A stretch of 64,000 bases of DNA, from the NCBI RefSeq assembly GCF_000213055.1, contig NZ_CM001165.1:4424945-4488944 (forward strand), in the 5' to 3' direction. A program made the position numbers and the translations under genes. This document shows positions 17,949 through 27,839 of this stretch, in pieces; the first letter of the stretch is position 1; each line of letters opens with the position of its first letter. This DNA comes from Streptomyces sp. Tu6071. Its GTDB lineage: Bacteria > Actinomycetota > Actinomycetes > Streptomycetales > Streptomycetaceae. Under the pieces are notes generated by a model, which worked only from the letters and a program-made list of their open reading frames with translations, did no database searches and was not told where the DNA came from.

Positions 17949-18238
17949 CGCGTACGAGCGAGGCGGCGGACCGCAGCGAGGGAACGGCGACCAGCCCCCC
18001 GGCTGCGGTCCGCCGTCCCGTTCACCGGCAAAACCCACCCCGACCGGCCCCGGGTCGGCAGCTCGGGCCTTCCTCCCCGGCCGCACCCCCGCGCCCCTCC
18101 CCGCCCGCACGCCCCCGGCCCCACCCTCACCGGCAGACCCGTCACCGGCAGACCCGCCACCAGCAGCCCCTCCCCGGCGGCCCCCCACCCGGCAGCCCCC
18201 CACCGGCAGGCCCCCCTCCGCCCGCCCCGCCCCCGTCC
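17949..18238. repeat. C-rich imperfect repeats before fbiC
   Basis: The 290-bp gap has no gene. Its 3' half consists of imperfect repeats around caccggcag and ccgtcaccggcagaccc (about 18045-18215). A TATGCT -10 box follows at 18239-18244. Confidence 0.5.
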
Positions 18239-18251
18239 TATGCTCGACGTC

Positions 18252-20831
18252 ATGACTGCTCCGCACCCCTCCCGGCCCACCGAATCAGCCATGCGCCGCG
18301 CGCTGCGGCGGGCGAGGGACGGGGTCGCGCTCGATGTGACAGAGGCCGCCGTCCTGCTCCAGGCCCGTGGTGACGACCTGAAGGACCTCTCGGCCTCGGC
18401 GGCGCGCGTCCGCGACGCGGGGCTCGAAGCGGCGGGCAGGCCCGGCGTGCTCACGTTCTCGAAGAAGGTCTTCATCCCGCTCACCCGCCTGTGCCGGGAC
18501 ACGTGCCACTACTGCACCTTCGTCACCGTCCCCGGCAAGCTCCGCCGCGACGGCCACGGCATGTTCATGTCGCCGGACGAGATCCTCGACGTCGCCCGCG
18601 AGGGCGCCGCGCTCGGCTGCAAGGAAGCGCTCTTCACGCTCGGCGACAAGCCCGAGGACCGCTGGCCCGAGGCCCGCGAGTGGCTCGACGCGCACGGCTA
18701 CGACGACACGCTCGCGTACGTACGGGCCATGGCGATCCGCGTCCTGGAGGAGACCGGTCTCCTCCCGCACCTCAACCCGGGCGTCATGTCCTGGTCCGAC
18801 CTCCAGCGGCTCAAGCCCGTCGCGCCCTCGCTCGGCATGATGCTGGAGACGACGGCGACGCGGCTGTGGTCGGAGAAGGGCGGTCCCCACTACGGCTCCC
18901 CGGACAAGGAACCGGCCGTGCGCCTGCGCGTGCTGGAGGACGCGGGCCGCAGCAACGTGCCCTTCACGAGCGGGGTCCTCATCGGCATCGGCGAGTCGTA
19001 CGAGGAGCGCGCCGACTCCCTCTTCCAGCTCCGCCGTATCCAGCGCGCCCACCACGGCCTCCAGGAAGTCATCGTCCAGAACTTCCGCGCGAAGCCCGAT
19101 ACGGCGATGCGCGCGATGCCGGACGCGGAGCTGGAGGAACTCGCCGCGTGCATCGCGGTCGCCCGCCACCTCCTCGGCCCCGAGGCGCGCATCCAGGCGC
19201 CGCCGAACCTCGTCGACCGGGAGTACGCGCTCATCATCGGCGCGGGCATCGACGACTGGGGCGGCGTCTCGCCGCTCACGCCCGACCACGTCAACCCCGA
19301 GCGCCCCTGGCCGCACATCGACGAACTCGCCACGCGCACCGCCGAGTCGGGGTTCGAGCTGCGCGAACGCCTCACGATCTACCCGGAGTTCCTGAAGCGC
19401 GGCGAGCCCTGGCTCGACCCGCGCCTCCTCCCGCACGTCCGCGCCCTCGCCGACCCGGAGACCGGCCTCGCACGCCCCGGCGCGCGACCCGAGGGCCTTC
19501 CCTGGCAGGAGCCCGACGAGGGCTTCACGGCGAGCGGCCGTACGGACCTGCACACGGCGATCGACACGGAGGGCCGTACGAGCGACAGGCGCGGCGACTT
19601 CGACGCGGTGTACGGGGACTGGGCGGCCCTGCGCGAGCAGGCGGCGCCCGGCATGGTGCCGCAGCGCATCGACACCGACGTACGGCAGGCGCTCGCCGTC
19701 GCCGCCGACGACCCGACCCGGCTGACCGACGACGAGGCGCTGGCCCTCCTGCACGCGGACGGGCCCGCGCTCGACGCCGTGTGCCGGATCGCGGACGACA
19801 TCCGCAAGAGCGTCGTCGGCGAGGACGTCACCTACATCGTCACGCGGAACATCAACTTCACCAACGTCTGCTACACCGGCTGCCGTTTCTGCGCCTTCGC
19901 GCAGCGCCGCACCGACGCCGACGCCTACACGCTCTCCCTCGACCAGGTCGCCGACCGCGCCCAGCAGGCGTGGGACGTCGGGGCCGTCGAGGTCTGCATG
20001 CAGGGCGGCATCCACCCCGACCTGCCCGGTACGGCGTACTTCGACATCGCGCGCGCGGTCAAGGAGCGCGTCCCGGGAATGCACGTGCACGCCTTCTCGC
20101 CGATGGAGGTCGTCAACGGCGCCTCGCGCACCGGGCTTTCGGTACGGGAGTGGCTGACCGCCGCCAAGGAGGCGGGCCTGGACACCATCCCCGGCACGGC
20201 CGCCGAGATCCTCGACGACGAGGTCCGCTGGGTCCTCACCAAGGGCAAACTCCCGGCGGCGGACTGGATCGACGTCGTCACGACGGCGCACGAACTCGGC
20301 ATCCGCTCCAGCTCCACGATGATGTACGGGCACGTCGACCAGCCCCGTCACTGGCTCGGCCACTTCCGCACCCTCGCCGCGATCCAGCAACGCACGGGCG
20401 GCTTCACGGAGTTCGTGACCCTCCCCTTCATCCACACCAACGCCCCCGTCTATCTCGCGGGCATCGCCCGTCCGGGCCCGACCGCCCGCGACAACCGCGC
20501 GGTCACCGCGATGGCACGCATCCTTCTGCACCCCTACATCCCCAACATCCAGACGAGTTGGGTGAAGCTCGGCGCGGAGGGCGCGGCGGAGATGCTCCGC
20601 TCCGGCGCCAACGACCTCGGCGGCACGCTGATGGAGGAGACCATCTCCCGCATGGCGGGCTCGCGTTACGGCTCCTACCGCTCGCTCCGCGACCTCGAAG
20701 CCATCGCCGAGTCAGCGGGCCGCCCCCACCGCCCCCGCACCACGACCTACGGCGAGGTCCCCCCCGACCGCATGACCACCGCCCGCGCCTCCGACGGCCA
20801 CCTCCCCGACCTCCTCCCGGTCCTGGACTGA
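18252..20831 (+). CDS. fbiC: Bifunctional FO synthase (CofG-CofH), FbiC
   Basis: The 859-residue enzyme fuses two radical SAM domains. The first (CofG) carries CRDTCHYC near residue 81. The second (CofH) carries CYTGCRFC near residue 540. Together they make 7,8-didemethyl-8-hydroxy-5-deazariboflavin (FO) from tyrosine and 5-amino-6-ribitylamino-uracil, the chromophore of cofactor F420. The TATGCT box eight bases before the ATG at 18252 and the lack of a ribosome site suggest a leaderless message; an in-frame ATG at 18240 is less likely. A F420-type PPOX protein lies elsewhere in the window. Confidence 0.95.
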   Translation: MTAPHPSRPTESAMRRALRRARDGVALDVTEAAVLLQARGDDLKDLSASAARVRDAGLEAAGRPGVLTFSKKVFIPLTRLCRDTCHYCTFVTVPGKLRRDGHGMFMSPDEILDVAREGAALGCKEALFTLGDKPEDRWPEAREWLDAHGYDDTLAYVRAMAIRVLEETGLLPHLNPGVMSWSDLQRLKPVAPSLGMMLETTATRLWSEKGGPHYGSPDKEPAVRLRVLEDAGRSNVPFTSGVLIGIGESYEERADSLFQLRRIQRAHHGLQEVIVQNFRAKPDTAMRAMPDAELEELAACIAVARHLLGPEARIQAPPNLVDREYALIIGAGIDDWGGVSPLTPDHVNPERPWPHIDELATRTAESGFELRERLTIYPEFLKRGEPWLDPRLLPHVRALADPETGLARPGARPEGLPWQEPDEGFTASGRTDLHTAIDTEGRTSDRRGDFDAVYGDWAALREQAAPGMVPQRIDTDVRQALAVAADDPTRLTDDEALALLHADGPALDAVCRIADDIRKSVVGEDVTYIVTRNINFTNVCYTGCRFCAFAQRRTDADAYTLSLDQVADRAQQAWDVGAVEVCMQGGIHPDLPGTAYFDIARAVKERVPGMHVHAFSPMEVVNGASRTGLSVREWLTAAKEAGLDTIPGTAAEILDDEVRWVLTKGKLPAADWIDVVTTAHELGIRSSSTMMYGHVDQPRHWLGHFRTLAAIQQRTGGFTEFVTLPFIHTNAPVYLAGIARPGPTARDNRAVTAMARILLHPYIPNIQTSWVKLGAEGAAEMLRSGANDLGGTLMEETISRMAGSRYGSYRSLRDLEAIAESAGRPHRPRTTTYGEVPPDRMTTARASDGHLPDLLPVLD

Positions 20832-20861
20832 CCGGCCGGAGCGCTTCACCGGCCGGGTTCC

Positions 20862-20906
20862 ACGGGTACGGGGCGCCGCCCGCGCGAGTCGGCGCCCCGT
20901 ACCCGT
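20862..20906. terminator. Perfect 17-bp-arm hairpin after fbiC
   Basis: Arms 20862-20878 and 20890-20906 are exact inverted repeats (ACGGGTACGGGGCGCCG) with an 11-base loop, 30 bases beyond the fbiC stop. Confidence 0.75.
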
Positions 20907-21008
20907 ACACCTGTCGCCCCCCGCCCCGTCCCCGCGTTCCCCGTGACACCCCCTCCTCGCACCCGCTAGCGTGCGAGATCCCCACAGCGGCGAAGGAGGC
21001 GGCAGCCA

Positions 21009-22235
21009 ATGGGCAGCGCGACACCCGGGACAGCGGACCGCGCGCACGCCATCCCCCCGGGAGCGCCGACGCCCGCGACGGAAGCCCCGCCAGGGGCGCG
21101 GTCCCGGCCCGCGGCCGATCCCGCGCCCTCCGCGTCGCAGCCCGTCTGGGGCCGTCCCGAGCAGCAGGACTACCGGGCCCGTATTCGCGGGGCGCTGCTC
21201 GGTGCCGCGCTCGGGGACGCGCTCGGGGCGCCGCTCGACGTGGCCGGGGGTGAGGCGTTCTGGGCGAACGGGCCCGGGGATCTGCTCGCCGTGCCGGGCG
21301 GTGGGCGCGCCGGGACCGTCACGGCGCACACCCAGCTCGCGCTCTTCACCACCGAGGGCCTCATCCGCGCGCAGGTGCGGCGCGACACGGGCGCCTGGCA
21401 CCCGCCCACCGATCTGCACGCCGCCTACCGCCGCTGGTACGCGACGCAGCACGAGTGGGGGCCCGACGAGCGCCGTACGACCGATGGCTGGCTCGCCCGC
21501 GAGGAGTGGCTCTACGCCCGCCGCTCCCCCGACCGCGACTGCCTCACCGCGCTCGGCGACGCGAGCGCGGGCACCCTCGACCGCCCCCGCAACCCGCGCG
21601 CCCTGAGCCTCGCCCCCGCGACCCGCTCCACGCCGCTCGGTCTGCTGAGCGGCTGGGACCCCGCGCTCGTCCTCCAACTCGCCCTGGAATGCGCCGTGCA
21701 GACCCACGGCCACCCCGTCTCGCGGCTCACCGCCGGCGCCCACGCCCTCCTCGTCCACGCCCTGACCCGCGGCGCGGGCCCCGAGGACGCCGTACGGGCC
21801 GCGCTCCCGCTCCTCGGCCGCCACCCCGGGCACGAGCCCGTCACCGAGGCCCTCACCGCCGCGCTCGACGCCGTACGCGCCGGGGCCCCCGACCGCCCCC
21901 GCGCCGCCGCGCTGCACGGCGACGGCTCGCCCGCGCGCGGCCTCGCGCTCGCCGTCTGGGCCGCCGCCGTCGCCCCCGACCTCCGTACCGGCCTGCTCCT
22001 CGCCGTCGGCCACGGCCCCCACTCGGCCGCGCGCGGTGCCCTGTGCGGCGCGCTGCTCGGCGCCGCGCACGGCGACACCGCCCTGCCTCCCGACTGGCTC
22101 CCCGCCCTCGAAGGCCGCGCGAGCCTCCTCGCCCTCGCCGAGGACTTCGCCCTGGAGATGACCCAGGGCCCCGCGCTGCACGGCCCCGACCGCGCCGCCT
22201 TCGCCTGGCTGGAGCGCTACCCGCGCGAACTCTGA
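21009..22235 (+). CDS. ADP-ribosylglycohydrolase family protein with degenerate metal site
   Basis: The 408-residue protein shows the DraG/ARH fold signature, RIRGALLGAALGDALGAP at ~57-74. A ~50-residue disordered Pro/Ala leader precedes it. Active members bind two Mg ions through an N-terminal TDDT motif and a C-terminal GD(T/S)D(T/S) motif. Here these positions read TAHTQLALFTTEG and GHGPHSAARGALCG, so all these aspartates are missing. The fold probably persists as a binding or regulatory protein without hydrolase activity. It follows fbiC in the same direction but is separated by a strong hairpin. Frame and codon use look intact, so this is not a pseudogene. Confidence 0.8.
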   Translation: MGSATPGTADRAHAIPPGAPTPATEAPPGARSRPAADPAPSASQPVWGRPEQQDYRARIRGALLGAALGDALGAPLDVAGGEAFWANGPGDLLAVPGGGRAGTVTAHTQLALFTTEGLIRAQVRRDTGAWHPPTDLHAAYRRWYATQHEWGPDERRTTDGWLAREEWLYARRSPDRDCLTALGDASAGTLDRPRNPRALSLAPATRSTPLGLLSGWDPALVLQLALECAVQTHGHPVSRLTAGAHALLVHALTRGAGPEDAVRAALPLLGRHPGHEPVTEALTAALDAVRAGAPDRPRAAALHGDGSPARGLALAVWAAAVAPDLRTGLLLAVGHGPHSAARGALCGALLGAAHGDTALPPDWLPALEGRASLLALAEDFALEMTQGPALHGPDRAAFAWLERYPREL

Positions 22236-22393
22236 GGCGGGGCCGGACGGTCGCGGACACGCGTGAGCCCCCTCGGCCAGGACGGCGGACCGGTCGAGAG
22301 GGCTCGTGCCACCACGCCCCACCCTGGGAAGCGGCGGGAAGCGGCTGTACGGGGGGTGCGGGCGCCTGGGCGCCGCGGGGCGCCGCGGGCGGA

Positions 22394-22597
22394 TCAGACG
22401 CCGGGGACGCGGGTGACGGCGGTGACGAAAGTGCCCCACGAGGCGGCCGGGAAACCCAGCTCGGGCCCCTCGGAGACCTTCGAGTCACGCACCGAGATCG
22501 ACGCGGAGACGGGGGACTTGACCTCGACACAGGCTCCATTGCCCGTCGAGTACGAGGACTTGACCCATTCGTTGGTGCGACCGTGCTGAAGAGACAT
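22394..22597 (-). CDS. DUF397 domain protein
   Basis: The 67-residue protein is a complete DUF397 domain (WVKSSYSTGNGACVEVK ... ISVRDSKVSEGP). Proteins of this family are encoded next to XRE-DUF5753 regulators, and the WhiJ-type pairs affect development in Streptomyces. The ATG at 22597 starts directly before the domain, and an upstream extension is likely intergenic. The partner regulator lies 245 bp upstream on the same strand. Confidence 0.88.
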   Translation of the reverse strand: MSLQHGRTNEWVKSSYSTGNGACVEVKSPVSASISVRDSKVSEGPELGFPAASWGTFVTAVTRVPGV

Positions 22598-22842
22598 GAG
22601 AATTGCTCCGGTTGTACGAGGTGGTGGCGACGCCCCCGCCGGAACGGCCGACGGGCGCCGATACGCCCCCTGACGTGCCGCTTCGGGCCGCATCAGGTGG
22701 CGTGAACGACGCTACCCGCCCCCCGCCGCGCCGAAAGCGATCGTTCACCCGACCGGATGGCATATTCCAGAGGTCCCTACCGTGAGTGCGGGAAAGGGTG
22801 TACCGTCCCGCGCCACGCGGTCAACTCACCTCGTGAGTCGCC

Positions 22843-23718
22843 TCATTCCCCGCTCGCCCCGTACAGCTCCTGCGCCACACGCGTGATGAAGTCGCGGCTC
22901 ACATCCGGGTTGAGCGCCATCGCGCGCAGGTGCTCGTACATGACGCTGTACTGCTCGACCTCCGCCGCCTTCTCCAGGTACAGGTCGCTCACGACGCCCT
23001 CGATGTAGACGACGCTGGAGTCCGCCGTGTCGGGGAACTCCAGTACCGCGTACTGCCCGTTGAGCCCCGGGTGCGCGCCCACCTCGAAGGGGATCACCTG
23101 CACCGTGATGTGCGGCAGGTGGGACATCTTGACGAGGTGCTCCAACTGCCCCCGCATGACGTCCTCGTCGCCGACCCTGCGGCGCAGCGTCGCCTCGTCG
23201 ATGACGGCCCAAAGTCGCAGCGGCTTCTCGGCGTTGACGTCCCTGACGCGGTCCTGGCGGGCCATCCGCACCCGTACCCGCTTCTCGATGTCGGCGGCGG
23301 CCGTCTCCGGCAGCGCCCCGGTGACGAGCGCGTGCGCGTACTCGGGCGTCTGGAGCAGCCCCGGCACCACCTGCGGGTCGTAGATCCGCAGACTCGCCGC
23401 GTCCGTCTCCAGACCGATGTAGATGGAGTAGGGGATGTCGCCGAAGGTGTGCCACCAGCCCTGCTGGCGCGAGTCCTTGGCCATCTGCATGAGCGAGTCG
23501 ACGATGCGCAGGTCCTCGACCTCGTAGACCCCGCACAGGTCGCGGACATCGCGCTGGCTGATGCTGCGCCGCCCGTTCTCCAGGCGGCTGATCTTCGACT
23601 GCGAGACGAGCAGGCGCTCGGCGACCTCCTCGGCCGTCATGTTCCGCGCCTCGCGCAGTTTGCGCAGCTCCTGACCCAGTCGCCGACGCCTGACGGTGGG
23701 GTTGACATTGGACGCCAC
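22843..23718 (-). CDS. XRE-family regulator with DUF5753 domain (WhiJ-like)
   Basis: The 291-residue protein has an N-terminal HTH_31/XRE domain (RRRLGQELRKLREARNMTAE ... SQSKISRLENGRRSIS, residues ~10-70). A C-terminal DUF5753 domain follows (~100-285; VVPGLLQTPEYAHALV, MRGQLEHLVKMSHLPHITVQ). The start is GTG at 23718, with GGAGGT eight bases upstream; a longer frame starting at 23748 lacks a site. With the DUF397 gene it forms a regulatory pair in which the small protein is thought to modulate DNA binding. Confidence 0.9.
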   Translation of the reverse strand: MASNVNPTVRRRRLGQELRKLREARNMTAEEVAERLLVSQSKISRLENGRRSISQRDVRDLCGVYEVEDLRIVDSLMQMAKDSRQQGWWHTFGDIPYSIYIGLETDAASLRIYDPQVVPGLLQTPEYAHALVTGALPETAAADIEKRVRVRMARQDRVRDVNAEKPLRLWAVIDEATLRRRVGDEDVMRGQLEHLVKMSHLPHITVQVIPFEVGAHPGLNGQYAVLEFPDTADSSVVYIEGVVSDLYLEKAAEVEQYSVMYEHLRAMALNPDVSRDFITRVAQELYGASGE

Positions 23719-24103
23719 GGGCGGGCACCTCCGGCTCGCGTTCTTCACCGCCCCGCACGAGGCGGCGCGTGTCTGCTGCTCAGCAGGGTGCCACCGACAC
23801 GCCGTACCCGGGCGCGAAACAGTCGAGTTGAGCCAAATACGCGGAACGGCACGACGGAGCGGCGCCCGGTGGTGTAAAGGGGCGCTGGGGGTGGTACGGG
23901 GTGACCTCCCGTACGAGTGCGGGGCGTTCGCCGGTTACGCGTGCGGGACGTTCTCCGGTACGCGTACGGGGCGCCCCGCGCCGTCTGCCGCCCGGCCGGG
24001 TCGCCCCGTACACGTGAAGCCGTACGTGTACGTCGCGCTGTACACGTACATCGAGAACTACCGGCTCGCCGAAGCGATCCGCCGAGGCGGCCCGCCGAAG
24101 GCG
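23719..24103. other. Intergenic region between XRE and GPP34 genes
   Basis: The 385-bp stretch holds the XRE promoter and many cgtacg-containing imperfect repeats. A 9-bp-arm inverted repeat, TACGTGTAC / GTACACGTA (24023-24048), probably acts as the GPP34 terminator. No gene is supported. Confidence 0.5.
24023..24048 (-). terminator. Inverted repeat after the GPP34 gene
   Basis: TACGTGTAC (24023-24031) pairs with GTACACGTA (24040-24048) across an 8-base loop, about 55 bases beyond the GPP34 stop codon. Confidence 0.45.
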
Positions 24104-24817
24104 TCAGCGCACCGCCGTGGTCACCGTCGCGGCCCGCTGCGGCTGGGACGGGACGCGTCCCGGTGCCTGCCCCTGCCCACGCCGGGCGGGCGCGGCGACC
24201 CCGTTCTGCACGTCCATGACGGCGTGCGCCACGAGTCCGCCCATCGGGTCGTGCCGGATCAGGTCCCGCAGCCGGGAGCGCGAGGAGCGCCCCTCGTTGC
24301 CGGGATAGAGGTGCTTGCCGAGGCCCACCGCGTGCGCGAGGGCCGCGAGCGCGGCCGTACGCGGGTCCGGTGGCACGCCGGTGCGGATCGCCGTGTCGAG
24401 CCGGGACCTGATCTCCCTGCTCGTCGACGTCTCCGCGGCCTGGTAGCGCGTCGTCGGCAGCACCCCGCACATCTGGCCCGCGACGGCGGTGACCATGCCG
24501 ATGCGCTCCAAGTGCGAGAGATACGTCTGACGCAGCCCGAGACGTGGCCCACCGATCCAGTGGACCGCGCGCACCGGGGCGCCACGCCTGCGCAACAGCT
24601 CAAGCGCGTGGTCCAGGGTCGGATCACCGGTCGGCCGCGGTACGACCACGGCGATCCGGTCCCCGTCCGGGGCTATCCGTCCGGCCAGCGCCAGCTCCAC
24701 TAGCTGTGCTCCGGCCAGACCGAGGTCGAGCGACTGCGGCTGCGCTGTGGTACCCGTGGCCGGGTCCAGAGCGAGCAGCAGAAGCTCCTCCGGAAGTGTT
24801 CTGCGGCTCTTGCCCAT
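24104..24817 (-). CDS. GPP34 (Golgi phosphoprotein 3-like) family protein
   Basis: The 237-residue protein begins GKSRRTLPEELLLLALDPATG and continues GLAGAQLVELALAGRI, the conserved GPP34 opening; LRDLIRHDPMGGLVAHAVMD lies near the C-terminus. The family is named for a phosphoinositide-binding Golgi protein, and the bacterial members' role is unknown. The ATG at 24817 has GGGGAGG upstream. It is divergent from the carboxypeptidase gene. Confidence 0.85.
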   Translation of the reverse strand: MGKSRRTLPEELLLLALDPATGTTAQPQSLDLGLAGAQLVELALAGRIAPDGDRIAVVVPRPTGDPTLDHALELLRRRGAPVRAVHWIGGPRLGLRQTYLSHLERIGMVTAVAGQMCGVLPTTRYQAAETSTSREIRSRLDTAIRTGVPPDPRTAALAALAHAVGLGKHLYPGNEGRSSRSRLRDLIRHDPMGGLVAHAVMDVQNGVAAPARRGQGQAPGRVPSQPQRAATVTTAVR

Positions 24818-25020
24818 CCATGCCTCCCCGCGTGGATGTCTGACAGGGTGACCCCTCTCACATTGGTCTGTCGAGGGTGCCTGACCTTTATGAAAGGGAA
24901 TGCGCACACATGTCGTTCTTGTCCCGAGCCCGAGTCGCGGCCGTGCCAAGGACACTGGTAGAGGTTCGGCAGCACGACCGGTTCGCGTGCGTGCGCGCAC
25001 GGCTTACGGAGGAGGCATCG

Positions 25021-27597
25021 GTGGCGGGCGAGTCCCCCGACAGGGCACAGGAGCACAACTCACCGGAGGGGAGTGCCCGGACACGTACGACGGGAACGGG
25101 GGGAGGCATCCCCGTCTCGCGCCCCGACGACCGGCTGCGCGCGGCGGTCGCGCAGTGGGTGCGGTCGGCCGACGAGACGGAGGAACCGGAGGCACGGGCA
25201 GCGGAACCCGGGGCACGGGCCGGGGAACCGGCGGCAGGGGCCGAGGAGCCCGCCGCACGGGCCGACGAGCCCGCCGCGAAGCCCGCGGGCCCCTCGTGGG
25301 CGCGTGAGGCGCGTGAGGCGCGGGAGGCTCCGGAGGACGACGGTACGGAGCCGGGCGGTACGGGCACCGGAGCGGCGCCCGAGCGCGAGGCCGAGGCCGT
25401 ACCCGCGCAGGCCGAGGAGCCCCGCGTACCGGAGGAGTCGCCGGAACCGGAGGCGGCGAAGGAGCCCGCCGAGGAGCCGGGGGAGCCCCACGAGCCCGAG
25501 GCGGAGCCGAAGTCCTCCCCGGAGTCCGCTCCCGGGCGGAAGGCGGGCCCCGAGCCGAAGCCCGCCCCCGCGACCCGTGGGCTCTCGTTCCACAAGGTCG
25601 ACACCCCCACCACGTCCCTCTCCGTCTTCGGCGTCGTGCGCCCCGCGGCCGACCACACCACGACCGTCCTGAAGCTCCCCGAAGCCGAAGCCCCCAGCTC
25701 GAAGCTCAGCGACGCCCCGAAGGCCGCCGCCCCCAAGCCCGCCGAGGCCCCCAAAGCCGCCAAGGCCCCCAAGGCCGCCGAGCCGAAGCCGGCCGACGCC
25801 CCCGAGCCCCCCAAGCCCGCCGGCCTCAAGCCCGCCGGGCCGCTCCCCGACGAGGAGCCCCCCGCCGAGCGCACGAGCACGTTCGTCCCGCTGCGCCCCC
25901 TCGACGACGCCCGCCCCGCCGCGCTGCGCCCGAAGGACCCCCGCGCCGCAGCGGGGACGCCCGCCGAGCCCCGTACCACCGGCAAGGCCACGGACGCGGC
26001 CCCCGCCAAGGCGAAGAAGAAGCCGAGGACGGACGCCCCGGCCGCCAAGCCCTCCGGAGCCGCCGCCGGGAAGTCCGCCCAGCCCTCCGGGGCCGCCGCC
26101 GGGAAGAGCGCCGCGCCCGCGGACGACTCCGCCGCCAAGTCCTCGTCCCCTTTCGGTGCCGGTTACACCGCGTCCCAGCCCGACAACGCCACCACCGGCT
26201 CCACGCCGTCCTCCACGAGCCCCACGACCCCCGCCTCGATCACCGCCGAGATCCCGGCCGGGACGGCCGTCGGAGCCGAGGAGACCCGGCAGCAGCCGCT
26301 GCCGCCCAAGGCACCGCTCGACCTGCTCGCCGAGCTGACCAACACGCCGCCCCCGCCCGAGACCCCGATGCGCACGGTCGTGCGGCGCTTCAAGATCTGG
26401 ACGCCGCTCGTCCTGCTCCTGGTCGTCGTCCTCGGCGTCGTGCAGGCGGTGCGCCCGCTCCCGCAGCCCACGCTCGCGCTCACCGCCGCGACCACGTACC
26501 AGTTCTCCGGCAAGGCGGCCCCCATGCCGTGGCCGAAGAGCGGGCAGGCCGCGATGGACGTCGACGGGCTCGGCAGCTTCGGCAGTTCGGGCGCGCAGAA
26601 GCCGGTGCCGATCGCGAGCGTCGCGAAGGTCATGACCGCGTACCTCGTGCTGCGCGACCACCCCGTCAAGAAGGGTGGCGACGGGGCGAGCATCACGATG
26701 GACCAGAAGGCCGAGGACGACGCCGGCCTGTCCGCGCAGAACGAGTCCACGGTCGACGTGCGCGCGGGCCAGAAGCTCTCGCAGAAGGAGGCGATCGAGG
26801 CGATCATGCTCGCCTCGGCGAACAACATCGCCCGCCAGCTCGCCCGCTGGGACGCCGGGTCCGAGAAGGACTTCGTCGCGAAGATGAACAAGGCCGCCGA
26901 CGAGCTGGGCATGAAGAACACGACGTACACCGACCCCTCGGGCCTCAACAAGACGACGGTCTCGACCGCCGAGGACCAGGTGAAGCTCGGCAAGGTCGCG
27001 ATGAAGGACCCGCTCTTCCGCGAGGTCGTGCGGATGCCCGCGTACGTGGACAGCAACGGCAAGACGCAGACGAACTGGAACCGCCTCGTCCCGATGAACA
27101 ACACCGTCGGCATCAAGACGGGGACGACGACGGCGGCCGGCGGCAACCTGCTCTACGCCGCGACGAAGGAGGTCGGCGGCACGACCCGCACCATCGTCGG
27201 CGCCGTGCTCGCCCAGCCGCCCGCGCCCGAGGACAACTCGATCCTCACCGGCGCGCTCAACGCGGGCAAGGCGCTCATCGAGGCCGCGCAGGGCACCCTC
27301 GTCGCCGAAAAGGTCGTGAAGAAGGGTGACGTCGTCGGTAGTGTCGACGACGGTCTCGGCGGCACCACGCCCGTCGTCGCGGCCAAGGACCTCACGGCGG
27401 TCGGCTGGCCGGGCCTGACCGTGCGGCTCAAGCTCGTCGACGACGGCACGGCGCTGCCGCACGAGGCGGCGGCCGGGACGAAGGTCGGCGTGCTGCGGGC
27501 CGGGGACGGCACGAGCAGCGCCGTCGAGGTCCCGGTCGTGCTCCGGTCCGCGCTGAGCGAGCCGGGCCTCGGTACGAAGCTCACCCGGCTGGGGTGA
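25021..27597 (+). CDS. D-alanyl-D-alanine carboxypeptidase (peptidase S11) with long cytoplasmic leader
   Basis: The 858-residue protein has a ~460-residue Glu/Pro/Ala/Lys-rich N-terminal region, one membrane helix (WTPLVLLLVVVLGVVQAV, near 465-482) and an extracellular S11 peptidase domain. The three penicillin-binding motifs are present: SVAK (533-536), SAN (599-601) and KTG (699-701). It trims the terminal D-Ala of peptidoglycan stem peptides. GTG at 25021 with GGAGGAG six bases upstream is the likely start. It matches a carboxypeptidase at the equivalent S. coelicolor locus (SCO4439 by memory). The leader, rich in EPAE and KAAxPK-type repeats, is probably disordered. Confidence 0.92.
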   Translation: MAGESPDRAQEHNSPEGSARTRTTGTGGGIPVSRPDDRLRAAVAQWVRSADETEEPEARAAEPGARAGEPAAGAEEPAARADEPAAKPAGPSWAREAREAREAPEDDGTEPGGTGTGAAPEREAEAVPAQAEEPRVPEESPEPEAAKEPAEEPGEPHEPEAEPKSSPESAPGRKAGPEPKPAPATRGLSFHKVDTPTTSLSVFGVVRPAADHTTTVLKLPEAEAPSSKLSDAPKAAAPKPAEAPKAAKAPKAAEPKPADAPEPPKPAGLKPAGPLPDEEPPAERTSTFVPLRPLDDARPAALRPKDPRAAAGTPAEPRTTGKATDAAPAKAKKKPRTDAPAAKPSGAAAGKSAQPSGAAAGKSAAPADDSAAKSSSPFGAGYTASQPDNATTGSTPSSTSPTTPASITAEIPAGTAVGAEETRQQPLPPKAPLDLLAELTNTPPPPETPMRTVVRRFKIWTPLVLLLVVVLGVVQAVRPLPQPTLALTAATTYQFSGKAAPMPWPKSGQAAMDVDGLGSFGSSGAQKPVPIASVAKVMTAYLVLRDHPVKKGGDGASITMDQKAEDDAGLSAQNESTVDVRAGQKLSQKEAIEAIMLASANNIARQLARWDAGSEKDFVAKMNKAADELGMKNTTYTDPSGLNKTTVSTAEDQVKLGKVAMKDPLFREVVRMPAYVDSNGKTQTNWNRLVPMNNTVGIKTGTTTAAGGNLLYAATKEVGGTTRTIVGAVLAQPPAPEDNSILTGALNAGKALIEAAQGTLVAEKVVKKGDVVGSVDDGLGGTTPVVAAKDLTAVGWPGLTVRLKLVDDGTALPHEAAAGTKVGVLRAGDGTSSAVEVPVVLRSALSEPGLGTKLTRLG

Positions 27598-27670
27598 GCG
27601 GGGACCGGGGGAGTCGCTTCGCCCCGCCGAGTGGCGGACCCCTCCGGTATCCCGGCCTGCGGCGCCTCAG

Positions 27671-27733
27671 CCGGTCGACCGACCGGGCGTGACGCGTGGT
27701 CGACCGGGGGTGAGGGCCTCCTCGCCCCCGGTC
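27671..27733 (+). terminator. Overlapping, mutually exclusive hairpins after dac
   Basis: CCGGTCGACC (27671-27680) pairs with GGTCGACCGG (27698-27707). GACCGGGGG (27702-27710), overlapping the latter arm, pairs with CCCCCGGTC (27725-27733). Only one stem can form at a time. A TAGCGT -10 box for the next gene follows at about 27744. Confidence 0.5.
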
Positions 27734-27839
27734 ACAGGGCGCGTGCTAGCGTCACCGGATCGGGGCAGAACGGACAGGCGGTCGCGAAGTCCACCCGGCA
27801 GGACCGGGAGCGGCCGGCACGGGGTTGGGAGGGCCTTCG

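Noticed and set aside
24013..24110. Tyr-rich peptide frame (KPYVYVALYTYIENYRLAEA) on the plus strand
   Set aside because: No ribosome site, and the frame runs on antisense through the GPP34 gene; the tyrosines come from the gtac-rich hairpin sequence.
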